From CAWULT01 sp963923455 (GTDB lineage: Bacteria; Acidobacteriota; Vicinamibacteria; Vicinamibacterales; UBA2999), in the NCBI GenBank assembly GCA_963923455.1, contig CAWULT010000017.1, forward strand, positions 1-56,040: 56,040 bases of DNA. The letters run 5' to 3'. Positions 41,299-50,027 of the stretch are shown here, one piece after another. Positions within the stretch are counted from its first letter, which is position 1; every line of letters begins with the position of its first letter. The notes under the pieces were generated by a model. The model did not search any database and was not told the DNA's origin. It was given only the letters and a program-made list of their open reading frames with translations. The position numbers were made by a program, and so were the translations under genes.

Positions 41299-42920
41299 GA
41301 CGTCGTCTGGGTGTTCAGTTGAGGAATCGCGAGGCCGGCCATCCGGCGCCACGCGGGTGGAAGGCGACGCACGCCTGGTTCGAGGGCGGCGGCAACCCGG
41401 GGCCCGATCAGCGGCGACGCGAGCACCCCTCGCATGCCGAGCAGGTAGACGGTCGAGACGACGGCGCCCGTGACCGCGACCGGCACCACGCCGCGCGGCG
41501 TCCAGGCCGCGGCGGCGGCCGCGACGGCGAGCGCCAGCGCCGCCAGCCGTGCGGCCCACGGTCCGAGGGGCGCGACGGCCGCCAGCACGGGGACGCCTTC
41601 CTCCCGCGCCAGGGCCCCCAGCTTGCTGGGCAGGCTCACCAGCACGAGACCGGCGACCGAGGCCAGCGCCGCGCCCGGCATGCCGAACCTGGGAATCAGG
41701 ACGAGCATGGCCCCGACGGTCACGAGGCCGTCGGCGATGCTCGTCAGCGCCAGCCGCCGCTCGTGTCCGAGACTGAACAGCGTGTACGACAGCGCGTCGT
41801 TCCAGTGGCGCAGGATCAGGGCCAGCAGCAGCACGCCGGTCAGCAGCGTCCCGCCGAACCGCTCGGGGCCGACCCACCAGGCCACGAAGCCCTCGTTGAC
41901 GGCGAGCACGACGCAGGCGATGGCGCCGGTGCCGAGCAGCATCGCCTGGCTCATGGCCGTGGACAACTGGAACAGCCGGTCGCGCGAGGCGGTGGCCCGC
42001 AGCTCGCTCAAGGCCGGCGCGGCCATCTGCATGAAGAGCTGCGGCTGGTTGCCGAGCAGCAGCAGGAGCTTCCCGGTACAGCTGTAGACGACCACGGCGG
42101 ACGGGCCGAGGAGCGTCCCGATCAACAGCATGTCCGTACCGTTCAGCAGCACTTGTGCGACCTGGCTGACGCTGATCCAGAGGCCGCGCCACACCCGGTC
42201 GGGCACGCGCCCGCGCGCCATCGCGCCGACCGTGGCCACCGCCGCGGCGGGCCGGAATGCCGGGCACGCATCGGGAAACACCCGGACGAGCCGCCACCAG
42301 CAGCCCGCCGTGGTCAGCCCCTGCGTAAGGATCCAGCCCCACGCCAGCGAGTACAGCCCGGCGCCGAAGACCATGGCCACGACGGTGACCGCGGTGCCGG
42401 AGACCCACGCGGCCAGCTGGACGCCGCCCAGATATCGCAGGTCCTGCAGCCCCTGAAGAATCGACGGGAACATCCGCAGCGGGAACAGCAGGACGAAGGC
42501 GGTCACGGTCAGGCCGAGTGGGCCGCCGAGGCCCTCCCAGCGACTCGCCACGACTCCCCAGACGGCCGCGCCGGACAGCGCGACGATCGGCATCTGGCCC
42601 AGCACGAGCGCCGCCGTGTCGTCGACCACGGCCCCCATCTGCCGCGGCCGCGCGCCATCCGGCCCCTGCGAGGCGAGCCCCTTCGCGTGCGCGACGTCGC
42701 GCGGCACGAGCGCCACGAGGCCGAGATCCGCGAGCCCCAGGTACGCCAGCACCTGCGCGCCGACGAGCCACAGCCCGAACGTGTGCTGCCCGAGACGGCC
42801 GAGCAGGAACGGCGTCAGCCAGAGCCCGACCGCAATGGTCAGCAGCGTCTGCAGGTATCCCAGGCCGAGTCCGCCCAGGAATCGCTGCATGCGCGTCGAC
42901 GCGTGCGGCGCCGCCACCAT
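41295..42920 (-). CDS. Wzx-like oligosaccharide flippase (MOP superfamily)
   Basis: This 541-residue inner-membrane protein has about 12-14 transmembrane segments. The MOP-superfamily start pattern (LGLGYLQTLLTIAVGLWLTPFLLGRLG...YGLWxxG-like) is typical of Wzx, which flips lipid-linked repeat units to the periplasm. Charged residues occur within several helices, as usual. Start ATG 42918-42920 shares one base with the stop of the polymerase/ligase gene. With two Wzy-like proteins and two Wzc-like proteins it completes a Wzx/Wzy-dependent pathway. Confidence 0.88.
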   Translation of the reverse strand: MVAAPHASTRMQRFLGGLGLGYLQTLLTIAVGLWLTPFLLGRLGQHTFGLWLVGAQVLAYLGLADLGLVALVPRDVAHAKGLASQGPDGARPRQMGAVVDDTAALVLGQMPIVALSGAAVWGVVASRWEGLGGPLGLTVTAFVLLFPLRMFPSILQGLQDLRYLGGVQLAAWVSGTAVTVVAMVFGAGLYSLAWGWILTQGLTTAGCWWRLVRVFPDACPAFRPAAAVATVGAMARGRVPDRVWRGLWISVSQVAQVLLNGTDMLLIGTLLGPSAVVVYSCTGKLLLLLGNQPQLFMQMAAPALSELRATASRDRLFQLSTAMSQAMLLGTGAIACVVLAVNEGFVAWWVGPERFGGTLLTGVLLLALILRHWNDALSYTLFSLGHERRLALTSIADGLVTVGAMLVLIPRFGMPGAALASVAGLVLVSLPSKLGALAREEGVPVLAAVAPLGPWAARLAALALAVAAAAAAWTPRGVVPVAVTGAVVSTVYLLGMRGVLASPLIGPRVAAALEPGVRRLPPAWRRMAGLAIPQLNTQTTS

Positions 42921-44341
42921 CAGTCCCCCTCCGGCCGGCCCGCGGCGCCCGCGCGCCGCGTCGCGTCGACGACGCCGAAGAGCGCCGCGGCCAGCGTCCA
43001 GTAGACGATGCCGAGCTGCGTGTTGAAGACGGGGCCCGAGAAGCACATGCCGACGACGGCGACCATGAGGCTCAGCACGACCGTGGCCATCGAACGCACG
43101 CGCTCGTCACCGGCGTGCAGGGCCACGGCGTACGCGTACCGCAGCGACGACAGCAGGGCGCCGCCGTAGACGAGCCACATCAGCACGCCGCCGTCGAGCA
43201 ACCAGCCCGTGATCTGCAGCTCGACGTAGATCGGCGGCGCCTGCCAGTGGGTCGCGTCGCCGAAGTACAGCTGCATCATCCCCCACCGGCCGAGGCCGGC
43301 ACCCAGCGGGTAGGCCTCGAGCAGTTCGACGACGGTGTATTTCAGGAACAGCCCGCGGTTCTCCTGATAGCTGTTGATGACGCCGTCGCCGAACAGGCTG
43401 GCGAACCGGTCGTAGACGGCGCTGCCGCCGACGGCCGTCGCCCACGCGAAGGCGCCCAGCACGAGGGCGAGGCCGCCCGCCACGATCCAGCCGCCCAGCA
43501 CCACCTTCCCCTGGCGCACGCGCACCGCGGCCATCAGGAGCACGCTGACGACGGCGAGCGCGGACAGCGAGCGGACCTGCGTCAGGTAGAGCGTGGTCAT
43601 GCCGACGGCGGCGGCGCCGAGCGTGGCCACCCGCATGGGGAGCGCCGTCGTCGGATGGGCGGCGAGCGCCACGCCGAGCACCACGGTGGTCATGCCCGCG
43701 ACGGCCGCACCGCCCGGCAGGTCGCTGAGCCCGGGCGGGCGGACGATGGCCTGGCCGCTGGCCCCCGTGTAGGTCAGCGACTCGACGATGTCGGGGTTCA
43801 TCGCCTGTGCGACGGCACTGAACTCGGGCGGCAGGAAGCGGTCCGGGAAATAGGTCTGCAGCACACCCAGGCCGGCGCTGAGGAAGCTCGCCGCGAACAC
43901 GAGCCACAGGAACCGCTCGAAGCGCTCGCGGCTCTGGACGACGCTGCCCGCCCACAGCGCGGGCGCGGCGATGGCGATCTGCAGCGCCCACTGTCCGACA
44001 CCGGCGAGCAGGTGCGTGCTCTCGTGCAACAGGTTCAGCCCCAGCAGGCCGAACACGGCGAACAGCCACGAGGCGCTCGGGGGCAGCCGGTCCCTGCCCG
44101 CGCGGCGTACGAACACCATGAGCGCGCCGAGGCTGGCTGCGTAGGGCATCACGCGGATGGCCAGCCGCATCGACTGCATGCCGGGGATGAACAGGAACGC
44201 GCCCCACAGCAACTGGATCGCGACGAAGCACTCCATCCAGCCCCACGGCTCCCGCGGCGCGGTCTGCACGCCGACGGCCGGCCGGTACGAGGCCCCGGGC
44301 CACGCCGGGCGCACGTCAGACGGAAGCGACTGACCTGGCAT
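42920..44341 (-). CDS. O-antigen ligase / Wzy-like polymerase (copy 2)
   Basis: This 473-residue polytopic protein has a large periplasmic loop (FASLFGDGVINSYQENRGLFLKYTVVELLEAYPLGAGLGRWG), the R-x7-G-x-G loop pattern of O-antigen ligase/polymerase families. It is unrelated in detail to the one at 25010. The start at ATG 44339-44341 overlaps the upstream glycosyltransferase by 26 bases; a longer frame to 44425 lacks family sequence. Being inside the glycosyltransferase train, it is the better candidate for the dedicated repeat-unit polymerase. Confidence 0.8.
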   Translation of the reverse strand: MPGQSLPSDVRPAWPGASYRPAVGVQTAPREPWGWMECFVAIQLLWGAFLFIPGMQSMRLAIRVMPYAASLGALMVFVRRAGRDRLPPSASWLFAVFGLLGLNLLHESTHLLAGVGQWALQIAIAAPALWAGSVVQSRERFERFLWLVFAASFLSAGLGVLQTYFPDRFLPPEFSAVAQAMNPDIVESLTYTGASGQAIVRPPGLSDLPGGAAVAGMTTVVLGVALAAHPTTALPMRVATLGAAAVGMTTLYLTQVRSLSALAVVSVLLMAAVRVRQGKVVLGGWIVAGGLALVLGAFAWATAVGGSAVYDRFASLFGDGVINSYQENRGLFLKYTVVELLEAYPLGAGLGRWGMMQLYFGDATHWQAPPIYVELQITGWLLDGGVLMWLVYGGALLSSLRYAYAVALHAGDERVRSMATVVLSLMVAVVGMCFSGPVFNTQLGIVYWTLAAALFGVVDATRRAGAAGRPEGD

Positions 44342-45416
44342 GGGCTGGAGCGATCGACACGAGCAGCGCCTCGTAGCGATCGAGCATGGCCGACAGCGCG
44401 TAGGCGCGAGACCGCTGTACGCCACGGGCCGAGAGGGCGGCCCGGCGACCCGGATCCCCGAGCAGCGCGGCCACCTGTGGGATGAAGTCGTCGTCGGGCG
44501 GCAGCAGCCCGCACGCGCCGTCGTCGAGCACCTCGACGCTGCCCGGGTTCCGCGTCGCGACCACGGGCGTTCCGCAGGCCATCGCCTCGAGATACGGCAG
44601 GCCGAAGCCCTCGTAGGTGCTCGGCGAGGCGTAGACCCACGCCTCGCGGTACAAGCCCGCCAGCTCCGCGTCCGAGACGCCGGTCAGGTAGCGCACGCCC
44701 GGGTGGGCGGGACCGGCTGGGCCGACGATCGTCAGCGTCGCCGCAGGGTGCACCGACCGGATGTGTCCCAGGAAGCCGTCGAGCAGCAGGCGGCCGCGTT
44801 TGCGCCCGTCGAGCGTCCCGACGAACAGCACCGACGGATCCGCCGTCCGCGGCGCCCCGGTCGCCACGAAGACGCGATCGTCGAAGCCGTGCGGAATCAC
44901 ATGGCGGGCGAACGGGTTGCTGACGATCGTGTTCTGGCTGACCGCGACCACGGTGTCGTACAGCAGGGCCGTCAGCAGTTCCTGCAGGTAGACGCCGAAC
45001 TGGAGGACGGCGCGCCCTGGCGACGACGCCGCGCGCGCCTCGCCCAGGGCGCTGCCGTGCAGCACGCGCATCGACGGCCGCCCCATCACGCCCGCGAACA
45101 GGCTATCCCCATGGAAGATCACCGCGTCGAACTCGCGGTAGTCCGGCAGCACGGCGAGCAGGTTGCCGAGGTACCCCATCGTCAGGCGACGGCCGGCCCA
45201 GGTGTCGACGAAGCGCTTCCACGGCAAGGGGCGCACGTCGTAGGCTGCACCGGCCGGCCGCGGGTCGTGCGTGAACACCACCACGTCGTGGCCGCGACGA
45301 CCCAGCCCGTCGGCCAGGGTGTGAGCGGCGCGCTCGATGCCGCCCCGCTTCTGCCCCGGTACGGGCAAGCCGTAGCTGACCATCGCGAGACGCAGGTGGG
45401 GAGCGGCGGCGGACAT
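44316..45416 (-). CDS. GT4 family glycosyltransferase
   Basis: This 366-residue GT-B protein has the N-terminal LPVPGQKRGGIERAAHTLADGL loop, the VLFVGTLDGRKRGRLLLDGF donor entry and the canonical EX7E in PSTYEGFGLPYLEAMACGTPVV. The ATG at 45414-45416 was chosen because it begins the fold and lies one base after the previous stop. A longer frame to 45527 is unlikely. Confidence 0.9.
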   Translation of the reverse strand: MSAAAPHLRLAMVSYGLPVPGQKRGGIERAAHTLADGLGRRGHDVVVFTHDPRPAGAAYDVRPLPWKRFVDTWAGRRLTMGYLGNLLAVLPDYREFDAVIFHGDSLFAGVMGRPSMRVLHGSALGEARAASSPGRAVLQFGVYLQELLTALLYDTVVAVSQNTIVSNPFARHVIPHGFDDRVFVATGAPRTADPSVLFVGTLDGRKRGRLLLDGFLGHIRSVHPAATLTIVGPAGPAHPGVRYLTGVSDAELAGLYREAWVYASPSTYEGFGLPYLEAMACGTPVVATRNPGSVEVLDDGACGLLPPDDDFIPQVAALLGDPGRRAALSARGVQRSRAYALSAMLDRYEALLVSIAPAHARSVASV

Positions 45417-45417
45417 G

Positions 45418-46554
45418 TCAGGACACCAGGGCGAGGCGGCGGGCGGCGGCGCCAGCCAGAATGTGGTGGATGCGCGCCAGCTGGCGCGGCACGTTGCACA
45501 GGAGGTCTGGGCGGCGGCGGGCCTCACGGCCGAGCGACGCGCGCAGTGCGTCGACGAGCGCGAAGCGGCGCAGCTCGGACGCGAGCGCGCCGACGTCGCC
45601 CGGCGGGACCAGCACGCCGCACGAGTCGTCGACGATCTCGCAGGCGCCGCCGATGCCGCTCGTGATCACCGGCAGGCCGGCGGCCAGCGCCTCGACCAGC
45701 GAGAGCCCGAAGGCCTCGGGCCCGGTGTTCGGCTGCACGTAGACGTCGGCCGCGCGAAGCAGGTCGGGCACGTCCCGCCGCTCGCCGATGAAGCGCACGC
45801 GTCCGTCGAGCCCCGCGGCGCGCACGGCCTGCCGAAGCGACACCAGCATGCGGTCGTCGGCGTCGCGTTGCGGGCCGCCGACGATCCAGTAGGTCCACCC
45901 CGGCACGTCGGCGATGCGCTCGAACGCCGCAATCGCCGTGTGATGCCCCTTGACGGGATCGAGCCGGCCCACCTGCGCGAACACGACGTCGCGCGGTGGC
46001 GTGTCGAGCGCCTTGCGGACGGCGTCGCGGCTCCACTCCGGCGCCGGCATCGTCGGCACCGTCAGCGGACAGTAGACCCATGCGATCGTCGCGAGCGGAA
46101 ACGCCGGCGCGACGATGCCCGCCGTGAAGCGGCTGTTGGCCACGACGAGATCCGGCGGCGTGCCACGCGCCCACCGGTCGAGCCAGTGGCCGGTGGTGCC
46201 GGCGGTGTGACACCAGAGCACCAGCGGCAGCCGCGCGCGCCGGACGACGGGCCCGAAGACGGCGTGCGACCATGCCTGGTGGCACACGACGACGTCGACG
46301 GCGTGGGACCGAAGGGCAGCCGCGAGGGCGCGCCGCGCGCGCAGGACGCTGCCCGGCCGGCTCAGGCGAACCGGACCGAGGCAGTGCACGGGCCATCCAT
46401 GGCGGGCCAGTTCCTCGCTGAACCGGCCCTGGAACGAGACCGCGAACGACGGCTGCATCCCAGGCGCGAGCCGCGCTTCGCGCGCCAGCGTCACCAGGAA
46501 CGACTCGACGCCCCCGAAGAGATTGCCCGCGTTGATGTGGAGGACCCTCGTCAC
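45418..46554 (-). CDS. GT4 family glycosyltransferase
   Basis: This 378-residue GT-B protein starts at GTG 46552-46554 with TRVLHINAGNLFGGVESFL, a GT4 acceptor loop. The donor-side motifs are AQVGRLDPVKGHHTAI and PEAFGLSLVEALAAGLPVI (EX7E). It is 22 bases downstream of the previous glycosyltransferase and one base from the next. Confidence 0.9.
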   Translation of the reverse strand: MTRVLHINAGNLFGGVESFLVTLAREARLAPGMQPSFAVSFQGRFSEELARHGWPVHCLGPVRLSRPGSVLRARRALAAALRSHAVDVVVCHQAWSHAVFGPVVRRARLPLVLWCHTAGTTGHWLDRWARGTPPDLVVANSRFTAGIVAPAFPLATIAWVYCPLTVPTMPAPEWSRDAVRKALDTPPRDVVFAQVGRLDPVKGHHTAIAAFERIADVPGWTYWIVGGPQRDADDRMLVSLRQAVRAAGLDGRVRFIGERRDVPDLLRAADVYVQPNTGPEAFGLSLVEALAAGLPVITSGIGGACEIVDDSCGVLVPPGDVGALASELRRFALVDALRASLGREARRRPDLLCNVPRQLARIHHILAGAAARRLALVS

Positions 46555-46576
46555 GTGTGTCGTCCCGTCGCCCGCC

Positions 46577-47788
46577 TCACGAGGCCGGTGCGAATTCCTG
46601 ATAGACCGCCGTGAACTCGCGCGCGAGCCGCTCGCGCGTGAATGCCCGCTCGGCCGTCCGGCGTCCGGCCTCCCCGACGCGCCGCCGCAGGTCGCGGTCG
46701 CGGGCCAGCGCCGCGATCCCGTCGGCGAGGGCCCGGACGTCTCCCGGGCCGTGTGCCAAGGCGTTCTCGCCGGGCGTGGCGATCTCGGCCGCGCCGCCCG
46801 CGCCGCTGCAGACGACGGCGGTCCCGCAGGCCATCGCCTCGGCGATGACCAGGCCGAACGGCTCGGGCTCGGTGCTCGCGTGCACCACGACGTCGAGGGC
46901 TCGCATCACGGCGGCCGTGTCGGCGACGAAGCCGGTGAACCCGACGCGGCCGTCGAGTCCCAGCGCCGACACCTGGCGGCGCAGGTCCGCCAGCGAGACC
47001 TGGCTGCCCTCGGTGTCGTAGAGCGGGCCCCCGACGACGTATCCACGTACGTGCAGCGAGGGCGGCAGCACCGCGAGCGCCTCGAGGAAGGTGCCATGCC
47101 CCTTCCAGCGCGCGAACGTGGCCACCAGGCCCACACGCACGGCGCCGGGGCCGGCCGGCGGGAGTCCCGCCAGGCCATCCAAGTCAGCCCGCGGGCCGTC
47201 GGGCGTGAAGCGCCCCAGATCCACCGCGTTCCAGATCGCGCGCACGTCGGCGCCTCCGCACACGCGACGAGCGTCGGCCGCCACGCTGGCCGAATTGGCG
47301 ACGATGACGTCGCAGCGGTTCGCGTACCGCTGCAGCAGCCGCGCCGCGATCGGCCGCCGGCCCGCGTAGTCGTGCAGGTGCCACAGCAGGCGGGCGCCCG
47401 CGGGCCGCGCCCAAGCCCCCAGCACGTGCATCTTGAGTCCGTTGGTGTGCACCACGTCCGGAGCCTCCTCGCGCATCACCCGGCGGAGTCGCCGCAGATA
47501 GCGCCACGTCGGCGCGAGCGCGAGCACGGCCCGCAGGCCCATCGCCAGACGCGCCGACCCGCCGCGCCCGAGACCCCAGTCGCCCAGCCGGGCGAGCGAC
47601 GACGGAAACGGCAGCACCCGCACGGCGACGCCCAGATCACGAGCGCGGGACACGAGCGGCCCGTCCGAGGCCACGAGCAGCGCCAGCGGCCAGAACGGGT
47701 GCCGCTCGCGCAGGCCGGCGAGCAGCTCGAGCAGCGCGGCCTCGGCGCCCCCGGTCTGCCCGGTGGAGCTGAGGAACAGCACTTTCAC
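46577..47788 (-). CDS. GT4 family glycosyltransferase
   Basis: This 403-residue GT-B protein starts at GTG 47786-47788 (KVLFLSSTGQTGGAEAALLELL). It has VATFARWKGHGTFLEAL and EPEPFGLVIAEAMACGTAVV with the EX7E pair. The start overlaps the stop of the SLBB export gene by four bases (GTGA), which ties the first glycosyltransferase of the train to the export machinery. Confidence 0.9.
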   Translation of the reverse strand: MKVLFLSSTGQTGGAEAALLELLAGLRERHPFWPLALLVASDGPLVSRARDLGVAVRVLPFPSSLARLGDWGLGRGGSARLAMGLRAVLALAPTWRYLRRLRRVMREEAPDVVHTNGLKMHVLGAWARPAGARLLWHLHDYAGRRPIAARLLQRYANRCDVIVANSASVAADARRVCGGADVRAIWNAVDLGRFTPDGPRADLDGLAGLPPAGPGAVRVGLVATFARWKGHGTFLEALAVLPPSLHVRGYVVGGPLYDTEGSQVSLADLRRQVSALGLDGRVGFTGFVADTAAVMRALDVVVHASTEPEPFGLVIAEAMACGTAVVCSGAGGAAEIATPGENALAHGPGDVRALADGIAALARDRDLRRRVGEAGRRTAERAFTRERLAREFTAVYQEFAPAS

Positions 47789-48606
47789 AGCAGCCGCTGG
47801 CGGACCGTGATCGTGTCGCCCGGCAGCACCGCATCGCCCGGCTTGGCGTCGAGCTCCTTCCGCGCACCGTCGACGACGCGCGTCACCCGGATGCGCCGGC
47901 TCGAGCCGCGCTCCGTCACGCCGCCGGCCATCGACACCGCCTGCAGCACGGTCGTGCCGGGCTCGAGGACATAGGATCCCGGATTGCGGACCATGCCCAC
48001 CACGAAGAACCGCTCGGCCTTCTGGACGATGATCGTGTCGCCGTCGCGAATGGTCACGTTGCGCGACAGCCGACCGTTCTCGATGTCGCGCAGGTTGACG
48101 CGCTGGATCTCGGCATCGGCCTGCGTCGGGTCGCTCGGCCCGCCGACACCGCCGGTTCTGGGGTGCAGAATCAGGATGTCACTGCCGGCCTGGGCGGTCG
48201 TGGACCCCGCCTGCGCGAGCGCCTCGAGCAGCGTGACGGAGCCCGAGAGCACGTACTTGCCAGGGTTGCGGACCTCGCCCTGGACGAACACGCTCTGGCT
48301 GCGGAACTGCTCGACCTCGACCGTCACCTGCGGGTTGCGCAGGTAGCCGTCCGCCAGCCGGGCCTTGAGCTGCGCGGCCACGTCGGCCGCCGTGATGCCG
48401 CCGGCTTTCACGCGGCCGAGGAACGGATAGCTGAACTGGCCGTCGTTCTCCACGCGGAAGCGACCCGACAGCTGGGCCTCGTTGAAGACGGTGACGGTCA
48501 GCAGATCGTCTGGGCCGATGACGTAGTTGGTGACCTCGGGCGCCTGGGCCAGGGCCTGTGCGCCCAGCATCGCGAGGATCAACGTGGTGACTCTCAGCAT
48601 GGTCAT
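47785..48606 (-). CDS. SLBB polysaccharide export protein (Wza-like)
   Basis: This 273-residue exported protein has a signal peptide (about 1-21, ending ALAQA), a Poly_export domain (YVIGPDDLLTVTVFNEAQLSGRFRV ... GGITAADVAAQL, about 28-105) and two SLBB domains (about 110-170 and 200-260). It forms the periplasmic part of the EPS outer-membrane channel. It lacks the lipobox cysteine and the C-terminal amphipathic helix of Wza, so a separate outer-membrane pore is needed; the barrel protein encoded just upstream (48603-49835) is the natural candidate. ATG 48604-48606 overlaps the barrel stop in ATGA. Confidence 0.92.
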   Translation of the reverse strand: MTMLRVTTLILAMLGAQALAQAPEVTNYVIGPDDLLTVTVFNEAQLSGRFRVENDGQFSYPFLGRVKAGGITAADVAAQLKARLADGYLRNPQVTVEVEQFRSQSVFVQGEVRNPGKYVLSGSVTLLEALAQAGSTTAQAGSDILILHPRTGGVGGPSDPTQADAEIQRVNLRDIENGRLSRNVTIRDGDTIIVQKAERFFVVGMVRNPGSYVLEPGTTVLQAVSMAGGVTERGSSRRIRVTRVVDGARKELDAKPGDAVLPGDTITVRQRLL

Positions 48607-49835
48607 GGCAGGTAGGTGAGGGAGGCCAGCACACGACGGCGCTCGTACTCGCGTCCCGATCCAGTCGCCTGGCGCCGGGTGCGGTCGTAGGTCACCGAGA
48701 ACCGCATGTCGGTGCCGACGCGGATCCCGAGTCCGCCGCCGATGGTGCCGGTCGTCTCGCGGCGCGGATCGATCGCGGCCCCCGCGAGCGCCTGATACTT
48801 CACGTGCCGGCGCCCGCCAATCGCGATGAGTTCGAGCGGGCCCACGACGCGCTGCGAGACGGTCAGCCGCACGTCGCTGCGCACGAAGAACGGCTGCAGC
48901 GGGTCGTATGAGTAGTCGATGTCGCGCTCCGCCTGCAGGTCGAGCCGGGTGATGCTGGCCACGGTATGGGTCAGCACCGCCGACCCGACGAGCCCCTGGA
49001 AGTTCGGCAGCCGGCCATCGAGCGGCATGAACCGTCGGTAGCCGAGCGACGCGCGGCCACTGACGATGGCGGTCGCGTCGAAGTCCACCGTCGGCGCCAC
49101 GCGCAGGCTGTCGGCGTCGCGCACGGGGTTCCACTGAAAACGGTCGCGCTGGTACTCGGCCGCCGTGGTGATCGTGGTGAGCGGCGTGACCGCGAACTTC
49201 GCGCCTCCGGCAACGACGTCGCTGGTGTTGTTCAGTTGGTGCGCGAGGCTGACCCCGAGGAACTCCTCGTCCGGCTGGTAGCGCACCTGATCCCGGCGCA
49301 CCCACGTGGTCAGCGCCGTGACCGGCGTGAGCTGCACGTCCAGCCCGCCCGTGGCGGTGCGGCGAACGCTGCGAACGCGCACGTCCATGTCCTCGCCTCG
49401 GCGTTCGCGAACACGCCAGAGCTCGGCGCTGCCGAACGGCCGCAGCCGCCCGGAGAGACGTTCCACCCGGATCGTGCCCGACCCGTTCAGCGCCTGCTGG
49501 TCCTTGTAGGTCCGAAAGTAGACGAAGCCCGCCGAGCCGGTCGACACGACCCGGAAGGAGCCCGGAGTGATCGTGGCCTGCAGCCGCGGCGAGAGCGTCG
49601 AGGTGAAGTCCTCGCGCGGGTTCGTCCAGGCGTTGTAGACGTTGTCGTCGACGCCCACGTCGTGCAGCAGGATCGACGGCTGGAAGGAGACGGGGCCCAT
49701 CTGGAACGGGCTGGTCTCGGGTAGGGCCGCGCCATCCGGCCGGCCGGCGCCCAGCTGCGCCCACGCCCGCCCGCCGCTCATGAGGGCGCCCAGGGTCAGC
49801 GCCACAGCGACCTGACGGGTCACGCCGATGCTCAT
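48603..49835 (-). CDS. Outer-membrane beta-barrel of the EPS locus
   Basis: This 410-residue protein has a signal peptide (about 1-27, AWAQ) and alternating-residue beta strands throughout, ending in a strand that finishes VLASLTYLP. It resembles the outer-membrane beta-barrel proteins that accompany SLBB/Wzc systems in exosortase/EPS clusters. It may act as the export pore with the short SLBB protein. It is first in the long operon, with ATG 49833-49835 and a 192-base region upstream before the next gene. Confidence 0.75.
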   Translation of the reverse strand: MSIGVTRQVAVALTLGALMSGGRAWAQLGAGRPDGAALPETSPFQMGPVSFQPSILLHDVGVDDNVYNAWTNPREDFTSTLSPRLQATITPGSFRVVSTGSAGFVYFRTYKDQQALNGSGTIRVERLSGRLRPFGSAELWRVRERRGEDMDVRVRSVRRTATGGLDVQLTPVTALTTWVRRDQVRYQPDEEFLGVSLAHQLNNTSDVVAGGAKFAVTPLTTITTAAEYQRDRFQWNPVRDADSLRVAPTVDFDATAIVSGRASLGYRRFMPLDGRLPNFQGLVGSAVLTHTVASITRLDLQAERDIDYSYDPLQPFFVRSDVRLTVSQRVVGPLELIAIGGRRHVKYQALAGAAIDPRRETTGTIGGGLGIRVGTDMRFSVTYDRTRRQATGSGREYERRRVLASLTYLP

Positions 49836-49922
49836 CTCTCGTCGCCTCAGATAGTTAGCGTGAGCTGATCCGGTCCGGATCGCCCTCGCCGCCACGGTGG
49901 GTCCTGCCCAGAATCGCGGCAT

Positions 49923-49950
49923 CCGTACTGGTTTGTATCGACCGGTACGG
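49923..49950. promoter_or_regulatory. Inverted repeat upstream of the EPS operon
   Basis: Nine-base arms (49923-49931 and 49942-49950, one mismatch, core CCGTAC/GTACGG) flank a 10-base spacer, 88 bases before the barrel start. The region 49836-50027 otherwise holds no gene and probably contains the promoter of the 19-kb operon. This could be an operator. Confidence 0.35.
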
Positions 49951-49990
49951 AACTGAGCCTTAACAATGATGAGCTTTTGTCTGCAGTTTC

Positions 49991-50014
49991 GTGGACGGCC
50001 GCGAGGCCGTCCAC
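49991..50014 (-). terminator. Hairpin downstream of the cytochrome/monooxygenase-like gene
   Basis: A perfect 10-bp stem (49991-50000 with 50005-50014) with a GCGA tetraloop lies 13 bases after the stop at 50028. There is no U-tract on the minus-strand transcript. It would insulate the EPS operon from the upstream gene. Confidence 0.45.
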
Positions 50015-50027
50015 CGAACGCGCGTGG

